DNA of 64,000 nt from Duganella sp. Root1480D1 (GTDB lineage Bacteria > Pseudomonadota > Gammaproteobacteria > Burkholderiales > Burkholderiaceae_D). Position 1 is the stretch's first letter; each line of letters opens with the position of its first letter. A model generated the notes under the pieces. That model had not been told where the DNA came from. It saw only the letters and a list, made by a program, of their open reading frames with translations, and did not search any database. Below are positions 25,671-35,400 of the stretch, in pieces. The translations under genes were made by a program, and so were the position numbers. Location: contig NZ_LMFZ01000001.1 of the NCBI RefSeq assembly GCF_001427305.1, forward strand, positions 521,166 to 585,165. The letters are read 5' to 3'.

Positions 25671-25744
25671 TTGTTTTTTACTCCGAATTTTGTGTATTTT
25701 TCGCGCCGCCCGCATCACGCGGGCGGCTCACCCGCTTGATGCGA

Positions 25745-28600
25745 TTACTTGGTCAGGATGAAGCCTTTCAGCTTCGAGAACGCGGTTTCCAGCAGGTCTT
25801 TCTGCTGCGCGTAGTGCTTGTCGTAGTAACCCACGGCAGGCGAAGCGGAAGCAGGACGGCCGGCGTATGCCAGCTTCTGGCCCGATTCCATAGCCTCGAA
25901 GATGTTGTGCTGGATCTGGAACCAAGGACCCTGGTTCTGCGGCTCGTCCTGCGCCCACACCACTTCGGTCAGGTTCGGGAACTTCTTCAGTTCAGCAGCG
26001 AACGCCTTGTGCGGGAACGGATACAGCTGCTCGATACGCACGATGGCGGTATCGGTCGCGCCGCGGGTCTTGCGGGTGTTCACGATGTCGTAGTACACCT
26101 TGCCGGAGCAGGCGATCACGCGCTTGACCTTCTTGGCGTCGATCGACTCGTCCACTTCGCCGATCACGGTCTGGAAGGCGCCCTTGGCCAGTTGTTCCAG
26201 CGCGGAACCAGCATCCTTGTTGCGCAGCAGCGACTTAGGAGTCAGGATCACCAGCGGCTTGCGGAACTGGCGCACCATCTGGCGGCGCAGCACGTGGAAG
26301 ATCTGCGCGGCGGTGGTCGGCTGCACAACTTGCATATTGTTGTCAGCGCACAGCTGCAGGAAACGCTCCGGGCGGCACGACGAGTGCTCTGGGCCCTGGC
26401 CTTCGTAGCCGTGCGGCAGCATCATGACCAGGCCGGAAGCACGGCCCCACTTCACTTCGCCGGAGCTGATGAACTGGTCGATCACAACCTGGGCGCCGTT
26501 GACGAAGTCGCCGAACTGGGCTTCCCAGATGGTCAGGGTGTTAGGCTCGGCGGTCGAGTAGCCGTATTCGAAGCCCAGCACTGCCTCTTCGGACAGCACG
26601 GAGTCGATCACGGTGAACGGTGCCTGGCCTTCCGCGATGTTTTGCAGAGGGATGTAGGTGCCAGCGTCCCAACGTTCGCGGTTCTGGTCGTGCAGCACGG
26701 CGTGACGGTGGGTGAAGGTGCCGCGGCCGGCGTCCTGGCCGGTCAGGCGCACTGCGTAGCCGGAGGAAACCAGGGACGCGAAGGCCAGGTGTTCGCCCAT
26801 GCCCCAGTCCAGGTTCATTTCGCCCTTGCCCATGGTGGAACGGTCAGCCAGGACCTTCTCCACCAGCGAGTGCACCTTGAAGCTCTCAGGCACGGTGGTG
26901 ATGGCGGTTGCCAGGCGTTTCAGTTCGGTCATCGGCACGGCGGTATCGGCCGCGTCGGTCCACTTGCGGTTCAGGAACGGCAGCCAGTCAACAGCGTACT
27001 TGTTCTTGAAGTTGGAGATCACTGGATCGACGGTGTGCTTGCCCTGGTCCATCGCAGCGCGGTAAGCGGCCACCATGACGTCGCCGCCATCGGCCGGAAT
27101 CACGCCCTGGGTGGCCAGCTTGTCCGCGTACAGCTTGCGGGTGCCTGGGTGCTTGGCGATCTTCTTGTACATCAGCGGCTGGGTCAGCGCCGGGGTGTCC
27201 TGCTCGTTGTGGCCCAGTTTGCGGAAGCAGATGATGTCGACAACGATGTCTTTCTTGAACTGCAGGCGGTAGTCCAGCGCGATCTGCGAAGCCAGGACCA
27301 CGGCTTCAGGATCGTCGGCGTTCACGTGCAGCACAGGCGCTTCGATCATCTTCACGACGTCGGAGCAGTAAATGGTGGAACGTGCATCGCGTGGATCGGA
27401 AGTGGTGAAGCCGATCTGGTTGTTGATCACGATGTGCACGGTGCCGCCGGTGCCGTAGCCGCGGGTCTGCGCCAGGTTCAGGGTTTCCATCACAACGCCC
27501 TGACCGGCGAATGCCGCGTCGCCGTGTACCAGGATCGGCAGCACTTGCGCGCCGTGCGCGTCGCCGCGGCGGTCCATACGTGCCTTCACGGAACCTTCTA
27601 CCACAGGGTTGACGATTTCCAGGTGGGACGGGTTAAACGCCAGCGACAGGTGGACCGGGCCGCCTGCGGTGGAGATATCGGACGAAAAGCCCTGGTGGTA
27701 TTTCACGTCGCCTGCCGGCAGGTCGTCGGCGTGCTTGCCTTCGAATTCCTCGAACAGGTCCTTAGGCGCCTTGCCCAGGGTGTTCACCAGCACGTTCAGG
27801 CGGCCGCGGTGGGCCATGCCGATAACAATTTCCTGCACGCCCTTTTCGCCGGCGCGCTGGATCACTTCGTCCAGGGAAGCGATGAAGGTCTCGCCGCCTT
27901 CCAGCGAGAAGCGCTTCTGGCCGACGTACTTGGTATGGAGGTAGCGTTCCAGGCCTTCAGCTGCGGTCAGGCGCTCCAGGATGTGCTTCTTCTTTTCGGC
28001 GGTGAAGGCCGGGGTCGAACGGATCGACTCCAGGCGCTCCTGCAACCAGCGCTTTTCGGCTGGGTCGGAGATGTACATGTATTCCGCGCCGACGGAGCGG
28101 GTGTAGGTATCTTTCAGCAGGTTGGTCAGGTCGCGCAGGGTCGCGGTCTCTGGGCCGAAGTAGGTGTTGCTGATGTTGAAGACGGTATCCTGGTCGGCAT
28201 CGGTGAAGCCGTAGAACGACGGTTCCAGTTCAGGAATGCTCGGACGTTCCTGGCGCTGCAGCGGATCCAGGTTGGCCCAGCGAGAGCCCAGGTAGCGGTA
28301 GGCTGCGATCAGCTGGGTAGCGGCCACGCGCTTGCGGCCCATTTCAGCGTCGGACGAAGCGACGATGGTGCGGATGGGACCAGCTTTCGCGCGTTCGGCG
28401 AAGGAAGCAATGACGGACGAGTGAACGACGTCTGGCTTGGCGCTGCCGTCAACGGCAGGCACGTTCTGCATGGCGTCGAAGTACTGGCGCCAGTTGTCTG
28501 GCACGGAGCCAGGATTTTCGAGGTACGCCTCGTACAGCTCTTCTACGTAAGGCGCGTTCCCACCAAACAGGTAGGAATTGGACGTCTGTTGTTGCATCAT
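25745..28600 (-). CDS. sucA: 2-oxoglutarate dehydrogenase E1 component
   Basis: 951 residues, the normal length. N-terminal NSYLFGGNAPYVEELYEAYL, then the thiamine-diphosphate domain with GMAHRGRLNVLVNTLG and AFAGQGVVMETLNLAQTRGY, and the transketolase-like domain with SEEAVLGFEYGYSTAEPNTL and LMLPHGYEGQGPEHSSCRPE. It decarboxylates 2-oxoglutarate. ATG 28600 (MMQQQ) has AAGGTGAG about seven bases before it. The frame stays open to 28774 but the extra 58 codons do not look like an E1 N-terminus. First gene of the sucA-sucB-lpdA operon. Confidence 0.97.
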   Translation of the reverse strand: MMQQQTSNSYLFGGNAPYVEELYEAYLENPGSVPDNWRQYFDAMQNVPAVDGSAKPDVVHSSVIASFAERAKAGPIRTIVASSDAEMGRKRVAATQLIAAYRYLGSRWANLDPLQRQERPSIPELEPSFYGFTDADQDTVFNISNTYFGPETATLRDLTNLLKDTYTRSVGAEYMYISDPAEKRWLQERLESIRSTPAFTAEKKKHILERLTAAEGLERYLHTKYVGQKRFSLEGGETFIASLDEVIQRAGEKGVQEIVIGMAHRGRLNVLVNTLGKAPKDLFEEFEGKHADDLPAGDVKYHQGFSSDISTAGGPVHLSLAFNPSHLEIVNPVVEGSVKARMDRRGDAHGAQVLPILVHGDAAFAGQGVVMETLNLAQTRGYGTGGTVHIVINNQIGFTTSDPRDARSTIYCSDVVKMIEAPVLHVNADDPEAVVLASQIALDYRLQFKKDIVVDIICFRKLGHNEQDTPALTQPLMYKKIAKHPGTRKLYADKLATQGVIPADGGDVMVAAYRAAMDQGKHTVDPVISNFKNKYAVDWLPFLNRKWTDAADTAVPMTELKRLATAITTVPESFKVHSLVEKVLADRSTMGKGEMNLDWGMGEHLAFASLVSSGYAVRLTGQDAGRGTFTHRHAVLHDQNRERWDAGTYIPLQNIAEGQAPFTVIDSVLSEEAVLGFEYGYSTAEPNTLTIWEAQFGDFVNGAQVVIDQFISSGEVKWGRASGLVMMLPHGYEGQGPEHSSCRPERFLQLCADNNMQVVQPTTAAQIFHVLRRQMVRQFRKPLVILTPKSLLRNKDAGSALEQLAKGAFQTVIGEVDESIDAKKVKRVIACSGKVYYDIVNTRKTRGATDTAIVRIEQLYPFPHKAFAAELKKFPNLTEVVWAQDEPQNQGPWFQIQHNIFEAMESGQKLAYAGRPASASPAVGYYDKHYAQQKDLLETAFSKLKGFILTK

Positions 28601-28745
28601 TTCTTTGCTCACCTTTCTTCGCGCTTCGCGAGGAATTAGCGGGTTGTTCAAACCTTCCGCGACACGGCCTGACCGGTTAGCGGATTGCACATCAAGTTGT
28701 GGGGAAGGGCTCTGTTGTTTCCAGATTTTCCAAAAACGGTCGCCT

Positions 28746-28774
28746 AGCATAGCACTGTCATTGAACTGAAACAA
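28746..28774 (-). promoter_or_regulatory. Candidate sigma-70 promoter for the sucA operon
   Basis: On minus: -35 TTGTTT (28769-28774), 17-base spacer, -10 TATGCT (28746-28751). It gives a leader of about 140 bases before the sucA ATG. It abuts the end of the LysR gene. Supported only by consensus match and spacing. Confidence 0.35.
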
Positions 28775-29674
28775 CTAAAACTCCGATCCGTGCCGGGCGA
28801 ACCAGTCGGCCAGATAGTCCAGCAAGACCCGCAGTGCAGGCGGCATGTGCTGGCGCGATGTATATATTGCATGAATCCCCAAAGCCTGCGGTTGCCACTC
28901 CGGCAAGACCTGCAGCAGACGGCCCGTCGCCACTTCCGGCATGACCACGAAGCGCGGCTGCATGGCGATGCCAGCCCCCTGCCCGGCCGCCGCCAGCAGC
29001 GCCATCGACTCGTTGGAAGACAGGTTGCCGCCGACTGGCACCTCCTGCGGCAACTCACCATCACGCGCCAGGGCCCACACGCTCTTGCCGAAATAGCTAT
29101 ACGCCAGGCAGTTGTGCCGCGCCAGGTCCTGAGGCGCGGCAGGCTCGCCGTGTTCGGCCAGGTAGGACGGCGCCGCCGCCAGCATCGAGCGGCATTCGCC
29201 GAGCTTGCGCGCAATCTGGTTCGGCTCCAGCGCATTGGTAATCCGGATCGCCAGGTCGATGCGCTGCTCGACCAGGTTGACGGCGCGGTTATCGACCTGC
29301 AGGTCCACCGTCACTTGCGGATACTGGCGCAGGAAACTTGCCAGCGCGTCGGACAGCGCAGTCTGCGCCAGGAACTGCGCGCAGGCTACCCGCAGCAAGC
29401 CACGCGGCTCCCCTGCTCCCGCCTCGCCCGCAGACGGAATCGCCCCGGCCAGCGCCAGCAGCTCGCGGCAGCGGGCCAGCGTCACCTCACCCGCCGCGGT
29501 CAGTCCCAGGCGGCGCGTGGTCCGGTGCAGCAGCCGCGCACCCGCCCACTCCTCCATCTCCGCCAGGTAACGCGTCACCATGGCGCGCGACATATCCAGC
29601 GCCTCAGCGGCGCCTGCCAGGCTGCCGCGTTCAGCGATGGTGATAAAGACGTTGGCAGAGGCAATGCGATCCAT
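28775..29674 (-). CDS. LysR-family transcriptional regulator
   Basis: 299 residues. The N-terminal winged helix-turn-helix contains FITIAERGSLAGAAEALDMS and RAMVTRYLAEMEEWAGARLL followed by HRTTRRLGLTAAG. A substrate-binding domain follows, with QVTVDLQVDNRAVNLVEQRI. Divergent from the metallo-beta-lactamase-fold gene, which is its likely target; a candidate T-N11-A box lies between them (29682-29696). The ligand is unknown. Confidence 0.9.
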   Translation of the reverse strand: MDRIASANVFITIAERGSLAGAAEALDMSRAMVTRYLAEMEEWAGARLLHRTTRRLGLTAAGEVTLARCRELLALAGAIPSAGEAGAGEPRGLLRVACAQFLAQTALSDALASFLRQYPQVTVDLQVDNRAVNLVEQRIDLAIRITNALEPNQIARKLGECRSMLAAAPSYLAEHGEPAAPQDLARHNCLAYSYFGKSVWALARDGELPQEVPVGGNLSSNESMALLAAAGQGAGIAMQPRFVVMPEVATGRLLQVLPEWQPQALGIHAIYTSRQHMPPALRVLLDYLADWFARHGSEF

Positions 29675-29681
29675 ATGAACG

Positions 29682-29696
29682 ATTTATGCAATAAAT
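29682..29696. promoter_or_regulatory. Candidate LysR box (T-N11-A dyad)
   Basis: ATTTAT, GCA, ATAAAT: a perfect 6-bp inverted repeat that fits the T-N11-A rule of LysR sites. It lies eight bases upstream of the lysR start and in the shared 100-base region with the divergent hydrolase gene. Confidence 0.5.
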
Positions 29697-29774
29697 AGTT
29701 TCAATATATCCTATTTTTCGATCATGTCCGGCGGCCTACACTGGCGTCATCCACTCACCGAAAGGAATACCGAC

Positions 29775-30623
29775 ATGATCAAGCAGACCCTCGCCGCAGC
29801 CGCCTTCGCCGCAACCACCGCAGGCGCCGCCGCCGCCCCGCTGACGCTGGAAGTCTTCAACCCGGGCGAAGCCGCCATCTTCCCGGTCGCCTCCGTGCTG
29901 GTAAAAGGCCAGAAAGACGCCGTGCTGGTCGACGCCCAGTTCTCGCGCGCCGAAGCCGAAAAGCTGGCCGCCCAGATCAAGGCCAGCGGCAAGCGCCTGA
30001 CCACTATTTATGTCAGCCACGGCGACCCGGACTTCTACTTCGGCCTGGACGTGCTGAAAGCCGCCTTCCCGCAAGCACGCATCGTGGCGCGCGGCACCAC
30101 CATCGCCGCCATGGAAAAGAAAGCCCAGGCCAAAGTCGCCTACTGGGGCCCAATTCTCGGCGCCAACGCCCCGAAAGGCGTAGTGATGCCGGAACTGCTG
30201 CAAGGCGACATCGAACTGGAAGGCCAGAAGCTGCAAGTCAAAGGCCAGGGCGACCGCAGCTACGTATGGATTCCATCGATCAAAGCCGTGGTGGGGGGCG
30301 TGGTGCTGTTCAAAGGCCTGCACGTCTGGGTCGCCGATACCCAGACGCCGGAATCGCGCGCCCAATGGCTGTCCGTACTGGATGAAATGGCCAGCCTGAA
30401 GCCAGCGACGGTCGTCCCAGGCCACTTCGCCCCCGGCTCCGCGCTGACGCCGGACGCCATCAGCTACACCGCCGACTACCTGCGCCGCTTCGAAGCAGCC
30501 ACCCCGGCCGCCGCCGACAGCGCCGCCCTGGTCGCCGCCATGAAGTCCGCTTACCCGCAAGCCGGCCTCGAAAGCGCCCTGCAACTGAGCGCCAAAGTCG
30601 CCAAGGGCGAACTGGCCTGGTAA
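29775..30623 (+). CDS. Secreted metallo-beta-lactamase-fold protein with atypical metal motif
   Basis: 282 residues with signal peptide (MIKQTLAAAAFAATTAGAAA). The MBL-fold metal motif reads TIYVSHGDPDFYFGLDVL: His-Gly-Asp-Pro-Asp replaces the usual HxHxDH. A later VPGHFAPGSA matches the fourth motif His. One or more zinc ligands therefore differ from class B lactamases. Upstream SD AAAGGAA. Divergent from a LysR regulator that probably controls it. The substrate is unknown and should not be assumed to be a beta-lactam. Confidence 0.8.
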   Translation: MIKQTLAAAAFAATTAGAAAAPLTLEVFNPGEAAIFPVASVLVKGQKDAVLVDAQFSRAEAEKLAAQIKASGKRLTTIYVSHGDPDFYFGLDVLKAAFPQARIVARGTTIAAMEKKAQAKVAYWGPILGANAPKGVVMPELLQGDIELEGQKLQVKGQGDRSYVWIPSIKAVVGGVVLFKGLHVWVADTQTPESRAQWLSVLDEMASLKPATVVPGHFAPGSALTPDAISYTADYLRRFEAATPAAADSAALVAAMKSAYPQAGLESALQLSAKVAKGELAW

Positions 30624-30640
30624 TCCCCCACTGCCCAGCC

Positions 30641-30741
30641 CGTGTCACACCATGGGGTCACACCCCGAGTGTGACACGAGCTCAAGTGCAGTGCGGTCGA
30701 GCCCGTGTCACACTTAGGGTGTGACCCCATGGTGTGACACG
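30641..30741. repeat. Two 38-bp dyad units in inverted orientation
   Basis: Units 30641-30678 and 30704-30741. Each starts CGTGTCACAC and ends GTGTGACACG. The second is the reverse complement of the first except for two adjacent bases. This creates a 25-bp perfect inverted repeat (30641-30665 with 30717-30741). It lies between a convergent-free gene end (30623) and the BlaI-like gene start (30821). Sequence style resembles the GTGTCAGACCC elements, but the unit differs. Confidence 0.85.
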
Positions 30742-30820
30742 AGGTCAGCCGTTCATCGGCGTAGACTTTTGTGTCTAGATCATTTATTCTAGATCCATCG
30801 ATGTTCTTCCTGGATCTATC

Positions 30821-31192
30821 ATGGCCCTGCCGAAACCTACCCCGAGTGAACTGGAAATGCTGCGCTTGTTGTTTGCGCTGGGCCCGGCGACCGCACGGCA
30901 AGTGCATGAGGCGGCCGTGCAAACGCGGCCGGATATGCAATACGCCACCGTGCTGCGCCTCCTGCAAGTGATGCATACCAAGGGCTTGCTGAACCGGGAC
31001 GAAAGCCAGCGCGCCCACGTCTACTCCCCGGCCGAACAGCAGGACTCGATCCAGACCTCACTGCTGAAGGACTTGATCCATAAAGCTTTTGCCGGCTCCG
31101 GCAAGGCCCTGGTGCTTGCTGCGCTGAAAGGCGGTACCGTCAGCGCCAGGGAACGCGCCGAAATCCGAGCCTTGCTCGACGAAGAAAAGTAA
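30821..31192 (+). CDS. BlaI/MecI/CopY-family repressor
   Basis: 123 residues. The winged helix-turn-helix starts KPTPSELEMLRLLFALGPAT and continues ARQVHEAAVQTRPDMQYATV and LRLLQVMHTKGLLNRDESQR. The C-terminal dimerisation helices include IQTSLLKDLIHKAF. BlaI proteins usually pair with a BlaR1-type M56 sensor protease; here the next gene, five bases away, is an LRR-protein kinase. A CTAGA-N8-TCTAG dyad near 30774-30791 could be its operator, though it is not the classic TACA-TGTA site. Confidence 0.85.
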   Translation: MALPKPTPSELEMLRLLFALGPATARQVHEAAVQTRPDMQYATVLRLLQVMHTKGLLNRDESQRAHVYSPAEQQDSIQTSLLKDLIHKAFAGSGKALVLAALKGGTVSARERAEIRALLDEEK

Positions 31193-31197
31193 TCCCG

Positions 31198-32469
31198 ATG
31201 CAGACCCTGGAACAACTGCGCGCCGGCGAACTGGCCGGCGCCGTGCGGCTGCAATTGCGTTGCGGCCTGACCGAATTCCCGCGCGAGATCTTCGAACTGG
31301 CCGATACATTGGAAATCCTGGACCTTTCCGGCAACGCTCTTGCGTCCTTACCAGGCGATTTGCAACGCTTGCACCGCCTGCGCATCATCTTCTGCTCGGA
31401 CAACCCGTTTACCGAATTGCCGGAAGTACTGGGCCGTTGCCCCGCTTTGACGATGGTGGGCTTCAAAGCCTGCGAGATCAAGACCGTGCCGGCAACTGCG
31501 CTGCCAGCACACCTGCGCTGGCTCATCCTGACCGACAACCATATTGAACAACTGCCTGCCGAAATCGGACGCTGTAACGACCTGCAGAAGCTGATGCTAT
31601 CAGGGAACCGGTTGCGCGCATTGCCGCCCGAGCTGGCGAACTGCAGCAAGCTCGAATTGCTGCGCATCGCGTCCAATCGCCTGCCGGAACTCCCCGAATG
31701 GCTGCTGGCGATGCCACGCCTGGCCTGGCTGGCCTGCGCGGGAAACCCGTTCAACGAAATGCGCACTGCAGCGTCTCCGCAAGTTCGCAGCATTGGCTGG
31801 AACGAGCTGCAAATCCAGCACAAGCTTGGAGAAGGTGCCTCAGGTATCATCCACCAGGCCATCCTGGATGGCACTTCCGTCGCGGTGAAAGTCTACAAAG
31901 GCGCGATGACCAGCGATGGCTCGCCCGCGCACGAAATGGCTGCTTGCATCGGCGCCGGCCGGCACCCCAAACTGATTCCCGTGCTGGGCACGATTCCGGA
32001 CCATCCGGAACGCTTGCCGGCACTCGTCATGCCGTTAATGGATCCAAGCTTGCGCAATTTGGCCGGGCCACCGAGCTTTGCAAGCTGCACGCGCGACGTC
32101 TACCCGGAAGACCAGAAATTCAGTGCCGCGACGCTGCTCGGCATTGCACGCGGCATTGCCTCCGCAGCCGCACACTTGCACGCGCAAGGCATCATGCATG
32201 GCGACCTGTATGCCCACAACATTCTGAATTGCGGCAAAGGAAACGCCGTGCTTGGAGACTTCGGCGGTGCGTCAATGTTCGAGCCGGGCACCGCATACGC
32301 GGCCGCCCTGCAGCAACTGGAAGTCAGGGCTTTCGGCTGCCTGCTGGAGGAGCTGCTGGAGCGCTGCGATGCGCAGCTTCCGCAATTGCGCAAGCTGGCA
32401 CTCGAGTGCCTGCAACAGCCGCCGCTCGCGCGCCCGCTGTTTGCTGGCCTCCTCGCGCAACTGGAGTAA
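31198..32469 (+). CDS. Leucine-rich-repeat protein kinase
   Basis: 423 residues. Residues 1-185 are about seven LRRs (for example LEILDLSGNALASLPGDLQ, LQKLMLSGNRLRALPPELA). Residues 205-423 are a Hanks-type kinase: Gly loop GEGASG (211-216), VAIK-type Lys231, Glu246, catalytic HGDLYAHN (His334, Asp336, Asn341) and DFG at 354-356. HGD replaces the usual HRD, as in some Bud32/TKL-like kinases, but all catalytic residues remain. There is no transmembrane segment, so it is cytoplasmic. Operon with the BlaI-like gene (five-base gap). The LRRs may bind a partner and trigger phosphorylation of the repressor; that is inference. Confidence 0.85.
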   Translation: MQTLEQLRAGELAGAVRLQLRCGLTEFPREIFELADTLEILDLSGNALASLPGDLQRLHRLRIIFCSDNPFTELPEVLGRCPALTMVGFKACEIKTVPATALPAHLRWLILTDNHIEQLPAEIGRCNDLQKLMLSGNRLRALPPELANCSKLELLRIASNRLPELPEWLLAMPRLAWLACAGNPFNEMRTAASPQVRSIGWNELQIQHKLGEGASGIIHQAILDGTSVAVKVYKGAMTSDGSPAHEMAACIGAGRHPKLIPVLGTIPDHPERLPALVMPLMDPSLRNLAGPPSFASCTRDVYPEDQKFSAATLLGIARGIASAAAHLHAQGIMHGDLYAHNILNCGKGNAVLGDFGGASMFEPGTAYAAALQQLEVRAFGCLLEELLERCDAQLPQLRKLALECLQQPPLARPLFAGLLAQLE

Positions 32470-32496
32470 ATTCACCTCCGCCGACAGTGCTGCGCC

Positions 32497-35400
32497 CTAG
32501 CGGCTCTTGTCCGGATAAGCGGGACGCGCCGGCCGGCTCGGTGGCGCCTTCGCCAATTCAGCTTTGATGACGTCAATCGCCTTCTCAAGCTGTGGGTCGC
32601 GGCCCGCAATCACATCCGCCGGGTTCTGGTCGACTTCAATATCCGGCGGCACGCCTTCATTCTCGACGCCCCAGCCGCCTTCGCGAGTCCAGAACGCCAG
32701 GTTCGGCGCCGTGATGGTGCCGCCATCCAGCAGTACCGGGAAGCCGAGAATGCCAACCAGGCCACCCCAGGTCCGCTTGCCGATCAGCGGGCCAAGCTTA
32801 TTCTTGCGGAACATCCACGGCAGCAAATCACCGCCCGAGCCGGCCGTTTCATCGATCAGCATCGCACGCGGCCCCTGGATCGAGGCGGACGGCGTCTTCA
32901 TGTCCGCGCCATAGCGCATGGCCCACCAGGCAATCTCCTGCTTCTGCAGCAGTTCGATATAGTAATCGGCCAGGCTGCCGCCGCCATTGAAGCGTTCATC
33001 GATGATGATCGCGTCCTTGTACGCTTGCGGATAAAAGTAGCGCTTGAAATAAGTGTGGCCCAGGCCCGCCGTGTTCGGCACGTAGACATACGCGACGCGC
33101 CCGCCGGTTGCGGCATCGACTTTGCGAATATTCCCTTCCACCCAATCGCGGTTGCGCAGCGCATCCTCGCTCGCTACCGGCACCACCGTGATATGGCGGG
33201 CGCCCTTGCCGTCCGCGTTCGGGCCGACCGTGATTTCGATCGAGCGGTTGGCCGTATTTTCGAACGCGCTATACAGATTGGTCGGCGGCGCCAGTGGACG
33301 GCCATCGACCGCCAGCAGGTATTCGCCCACCTTCACGTTCAGCCCAGGCTCGGTCAATGGCGCTCGCAGCGTCGGGTTCCAGTTCAGGCCCCCGTAGATT
33401 TTCTTGAAGCGGTAGCGGCCATTGGCAATCTCATAGTCCGCGCCCAGCAGGCCGCCCGGCACAGGCTTGGCCTCAATGAAGTTGTCGCCTCCCCCGCCGC
33501 GGTGGTGGCCGACCGCCAGTTCGCTGCACAGCCACTGGATTACGCGGTTCAGGTCACTGCGCGTGGCCACGTCGGGCAAGAACTGTGCGTATTTGTCGCG
33601 CATGGCTTTCCAGTTCACGCCATGCATATGCGGGTCGTAGAAGTAGTCGCGGTTGATGCGCCAGACTTCATCGTAAATCTGCTTCCACTCCACACGCGGG
33701 TCGGCCTTGGTTTCGATGGCTTCCACGCGCAGCTTACCTTCCGATGGGGACAGCTGCTTGCCGGTGGCGGAGCCCATGTTCCACTGATCCTTCAGGCGCC
33801 AGACGATCTTCTTGCCGTCGGCGCTGACTTCGAAGTCCTCGGCTTCGGCAACGATGGTTTCGGTCTTGCGGTCCTTCAGGTCGAAGCGCTGCACCTGGCG
33901 CTTGCCATCCACCTCGCGCAGGAAGAAGATTTGCCCTTCCGCGCCAGTCTCGAGGTCGAAGTACTCCGAGACGGGCGGAGGCATGTCGATCACGCGGGTC
34001 GAAATACCATCCCAGTCGATGCGCATCGGTGCCGGCGGCTTGGCCGTCGCGGCGGTAGCTTTTGCCTTTGCGTCGGCACCACGGCTGTTAGTGGTGTCGG
34101 TCACGACGCGCTCGTCGCCCTTGTCGCCTGCGGTATTGTCCTTCGGCGGCTCCTTCGGCGCGGGTGGCGCGGCGGCGCCCTTCTCTTCATCGCTCTCGCG
34201 CACCAGCGGCGATGGAATGTCATTACGCAGCACCATCAGCCAGAGTGAGCGCGTCGGGTGGTTGTCCTGGTTCTGCAGCGAGAACCAGTTGTTGCTTGGC
34301 CCCGCGTCGGTGGATGCGAAGAAGTACAGGTACTTGCCGTTGCGGTCGAAGACCGGGTTGGCCACGTCGGACAGGCCATCCGTGACCGCATGCGACTTAT
34401 CCTCGTCCAGTGCATAGATATAGGCAGTGCGCGTATAGCTCAGCGAATTGAGCGTGTAGGCGATAAAGCGCGAATCCGGCGACCAGGTGCCGCGCAGCGA
34501 TTTGTCGACGCCGTACATTGGCTCGGTGGCGACTTTCTTTTGCACGCCGGTGGCCAGGTCGATGTAATACAGCGTCCAGGAGTTGTCGATGAAGGCAATC
34601 TTCTTGCTGTCCGGCGACCAGGCGGCGCGCTCGAAGAAGCCGGAGCCGTTCAGCTTGAACTTGCGCAATTCGCCCTTGCCGTCCTGTTGCCTGACATGCA
34701 AGGCGTACTCACCACTTTCATCGGAGAAGTAGGCGACTTGCCGCCCATCCGGGGACCAGGCCGGGCCGCGCTCATGCGCACCGGGCGTTTGCGTCAGGTG
34801 GCGGATATCGCCCTTCTCAGCCGGCAGCGTGACGATATCGCCACGGAATTCAAACGCAACCCGCGCGCCCGACGGCGATACTGACGCGTTACGAATGTAT
34901 TTCGCCCCGCGCACCCAGCGCTCGCGCGACAGGCCAAGATCGGCACTCACGCCAATTGCCAGCCGGCGCCCGGCAGTCGCGCCTGAGTCGAGGTCAAGCA
35001 TGTGCAGGTAGCCGGCCTGTTCATACAAAATCCGGCCGCCAGATAATGCTGCGTTCAGCACGGGAAAATCTGTATGGCGCGTCAGTTGATTAATTGCTTT
35101 ACTACGGGTGTCATAAACGTAGAGGTTGAATTCACCATCGCGATCGGAGCGGAAATAAACTTTATCGCCCGCCCACATAGGATCCACGTCATTTACCCTG
35201 CTGGCAGGCTGCGGGATTCGTTCCACAGCCTGGCTATCCCTGTTAAACAGCCAGATAATCGAATTCAGGCCGCCGCGATATCGCTTCCATTGCAGGAATG
35301 CCGGGGAGGTCGGGTTATAGGCGATAGCCCGCCCATTAGGAGAAAATGCCGCACGCGCCGCATTCGGAATTTCCAGCCTGGTCTCAACTCCCCCGCCCAC

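Noticed and set aside
25664..28639. A 991-codon open frame on plus opposite sucA
   Set aside because: Same reason: the antisense product is His/Gln/Val-rich without recognisable motifs.
28601..28774. In-frame N-terminal extension of sucA
   Set aside because: The extra 58 codons do not match the E1 N-terminus; a better start with SD lies at 28600.
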